Part shown: in pieces, positions 62,020-64,000 of the stretch
How the letters are laid out: each line of letters opens with the position of its first letter
How positions within the stretch are numbered: the first letter of the stretch is position 1
Assembly (NCBI GenBank): GCA_963969395.1
Contig: OZ017796.1
Span: 44,320,243-44,384,242 of the forward strand
Reading direction: 5' to 3'
Length of the DNA stretch: 64,000 nucleotides
From: Pseudoscleropodium purum
Lineage: Eukaryota; Streptophyta; Bryopsida; Hypnales; Brachytheciaceae
The notes under the pieces: model-generated
What the model was told of the DNA's origin: nothing
Database searches by the model: none
What the model saw: the letters and a program-made list of their open reading frames with translations, nothing else
Translations under genes and position numbers: made by a program

Positions 62020-62707
62020 AAGGCCCATGTATCCCTCGTTGCTTTGTCCTGTGTGACGATAGGGTGAATGGAACGGCTTACTTGCGATGTGATTAACTGA
62101 TTAATTAAAGTTATATATTTATTTATTTATTTATTTTTTGAAATGTGTCTGTTGTTGGCATTCTGGGGTGTCTGTTTTCTAGGGCTTGCTGCACTCACCT
62201 ACTACTAAATGCCACCATACCAATGACCAGGGTGCTGAGGCTTCTGGCATATGGGCATGTGGGATGATTGCTGACATGATAAAAATGAAAGGGAGGAAGG
62301 ACTGGCAGGCAAACCCACTGGACGCAGTGACATCGGGCCTCGCCTCCCCTCGCCCACGTGAAACAAGTCTGGCTCGCTGTAAGGGTAATGTACCCGGACA
62401 CTTAGTTCCATTTAGCCCCGAGCGTTTCCAAAAAACATTCAGGGGAAGAATTGAAGGTGGGCGCCTGCAATCACTAAGCAACGCTAACTTATGTCACGGC
62501 CCGGAATGAAAAAGCCAAGAACTTGGGAAGCTTCTGAGCAAGAGCACACGTGCAAGAGCGAGCGGGGTCGTCTCTGTTCCGATTCACACAGCCTAACTCC
62601 TCTTGCTTAGCTTAGCTTAGCAACATGTTGGGGAGCTTCAGGAACTTAAGTTTAACGGGGCAGGAGAACAACTGCTGTGAGTGATGGTGGGCTTTTTAAG
62701 TTTAGGG
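62020..62707. other. GC-richer region, no identified gene
   Basis: Bases 62160-62690 are far richer in G, C and CpG than the surroundings. Overlapping open frames on both strands (62179-62509) show no domain. A former promoter or young insertion is possible. Confidence 0.35.
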
Positions 62708-63300
62708 CGCCTCTCACGATGCTCCGTCCAAGTCCCAACTTGCGGATACACGCGGTTCGAGGCCCCCAAAAGACTCAACTATATCGTGACCGTGAATGGA
62801 GAGGTTTCACGAGGGAGCTCGTTGTTCCGAGCAGCTTCACGTGGACTAGCACCATGGAGCTCCAATTGTTGAGCGACGTCGAGGTTGAAAAAGTGGTTGA
62901 CGGAGGACTTCGTTGTTCGCTTTAGAAAAGTGAAAGAATGGAACTATTGGTTCACTTACCAGAGTAGTTTGGGTGACTACTTTTATCATTGGGGGGTTGT
63001 GTGGTCTTTCAAGGTTAATAGTAGAAGAACTATGGTGTGACTAGGTTTTCAAGGGTGCTTCACTTGATGTTCCGAGTTCCAATTCTCAAACACTCAGTTC
63101 AAGGCCAAATTCCAACTATTATGACCATAGATGGAGAATTTTTCCAAGCAAGCTCATTATTTTGAGCAACTTCATAGTCAGCTTGCTCAAATAATGGCTG
63201 AAGAAAAATGTGGTGTAGGCTTTTAGAAGCACTTCACACTATGTTCCAAGTCCCGACTCTCAAACACTTAGTTCAAGGCCAAATCCCAATTTTCTTGGGT
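62708..63300 (+). repeat. Three related units, one GC-rich and two AT-decayed
   Basis: Units start near 62708, 63056 and 63226, each with ATG(C/T)TCCR(T/A)(C/G)(C/T)AAGTCCCAACT-like sequence. Unit 1 (GAGCTCGTTGTTCCGAGCAG) reads in unit 2 as AAGCTCATTATTTTGAGCAA, with mostly C to T and G to A changes. Unit 1 carries short open frames (62677-62925, 62681-62872) without a known domain. Confidence 0.55.
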
Positions 63301-63416
63301 TGTGAAAGGTAAATAAAAAATTCAAATGTGGGACTTGGGGACTTCATAGTGTGAAGACCAAAGTCCCAACTTGTTTCATTTCTAATAATATATAGCAATG
63401 AATCCCTAAAGCTCTT

Positions 63417-64000
63417 TTAATCCCTAACCAAGGTCAAAACTGCGTTTTTTGGCAACATAGCAATTTGGGGCAGCTCACTACAAATGGAGTTTTTATTCTT
63501 TTTTGCTGAAATTTTCACACAACATGTATCCAAGGAGTAGCTTTGAGGCCCAACAATTTTCATAACTTTTGACTACACGGTTCAAAAGTTATTGTATGAT
63601 ATATCATTTTCAATGCTCGGCGGGTAGCCCAAAAATTTCTTAAAAAATCACTTTTTTCAAAAATAAAAAACTAAAATTGGTTTTCTAGACTTATGTATGC
63701 ATGGAAAGATTTGAATCATTCCATTTTAATTTACAGGATGAAAGTTATGAGGTGCTCTAGTTTGCGGGCAATTATGGATTATATACTCTAAAATAAACTT
63801 TGGAATCCTTTATTTAACTCAATTTTAAATAATTTTTGAAGAAAACAAAAAAATATGATGTAGATTGTTTATTACTACATTACAACCGTTGGAATTGTCA
63901 TATTTCAATTCCATAATTAAATAATTAGCATTCTAGTGTTTTGAATCATTCCTTGCTTCTTTCTATTTACTATTTTTTTCCTATATATTGTACAATTCCA
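63417..64000 (-). mobile_element. Family A element, copy A5, reverse orientation, cut by the window end
   Basis: It opens TTAATCCCTAACCAAGGTCA (TTAA 63417-63420) and aligns with A4 from GGCAACATAGCAATTT onward to the window end at TATATTGTACAATTCC. Confidence 0.7.

Noticed and set aside
62179..62509. Overlapping 100-codon frames on both strands
   Set aside because: Open on both strands because of high GC content; no domain or splice pattern.

Overview
The window is nuclear DNA of a land plant. It carries a plastid outer-envelope protein gene (OEP80), a CYP78A cytochrome P450 and an auxin response factor, all with plant-type GT-AG introns. The ARF most resembles the class A ARFs I know from mosses and other seed-free plants, and its neighbours sit in very AT-rich DNA full of decayed short transposons. 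My best guess is a bryophyte or other seed-free plant; the species is not identified.

Layout. Bases 1-2966 hold the 3' part of OEP80 on the + strand (the Omp85 beta-barrel half; the gene starts outside the window). From about 3 to 15 kb there is AT-rich intergenic DNA with dispersed repeats. At 17128-18913 (+) lies a complete two-exon CYP78A gene of 514 residues. It is preceded by a 118-bp tandem duplication and a 134-codon open in-frame extension. At 21050-27836 (-) lies a complete 15-exon class A ARF of 869 residues with B3, ARF, glutamine-rich and PB1 regions. Its leader carries GA-repeat sequence out to about 28.9 kb. From 29.3 kb to the end I find no intact gene. That half of the window is built of short non-autonomous DNA transposons, inverted repeats, microsatellites and one decayed zinc-finger gene.

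The most interesting signal is in the repeats. At least five sequence families (A to E here), plus an 80-bp minimal copy, end in the same way: TTAA followed by a C-rich CCCTAAAGG-like end, inverted at the other side. Together they make up roughly 10 kb of the window. TTAA targets are typical of piggyBac and Sola3 transposons, which are unusual in plants. Two E copies face each other as a 650-bp inverted pair, which could give a long hairpin RNA. A second, independent family (G) is very well supported: two 248-bp elements, each with its own perfect 9-bp target duplication, as expected for Mutator-like MITEs.

The three genes do not form a functional unit. They act in plastid outer-membrane protein insertion, organ-size or growth signalling (CYP78A) and auxin transcriptional response. 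All exon boundaries were read by eye from splice sites and protein-family conservation.
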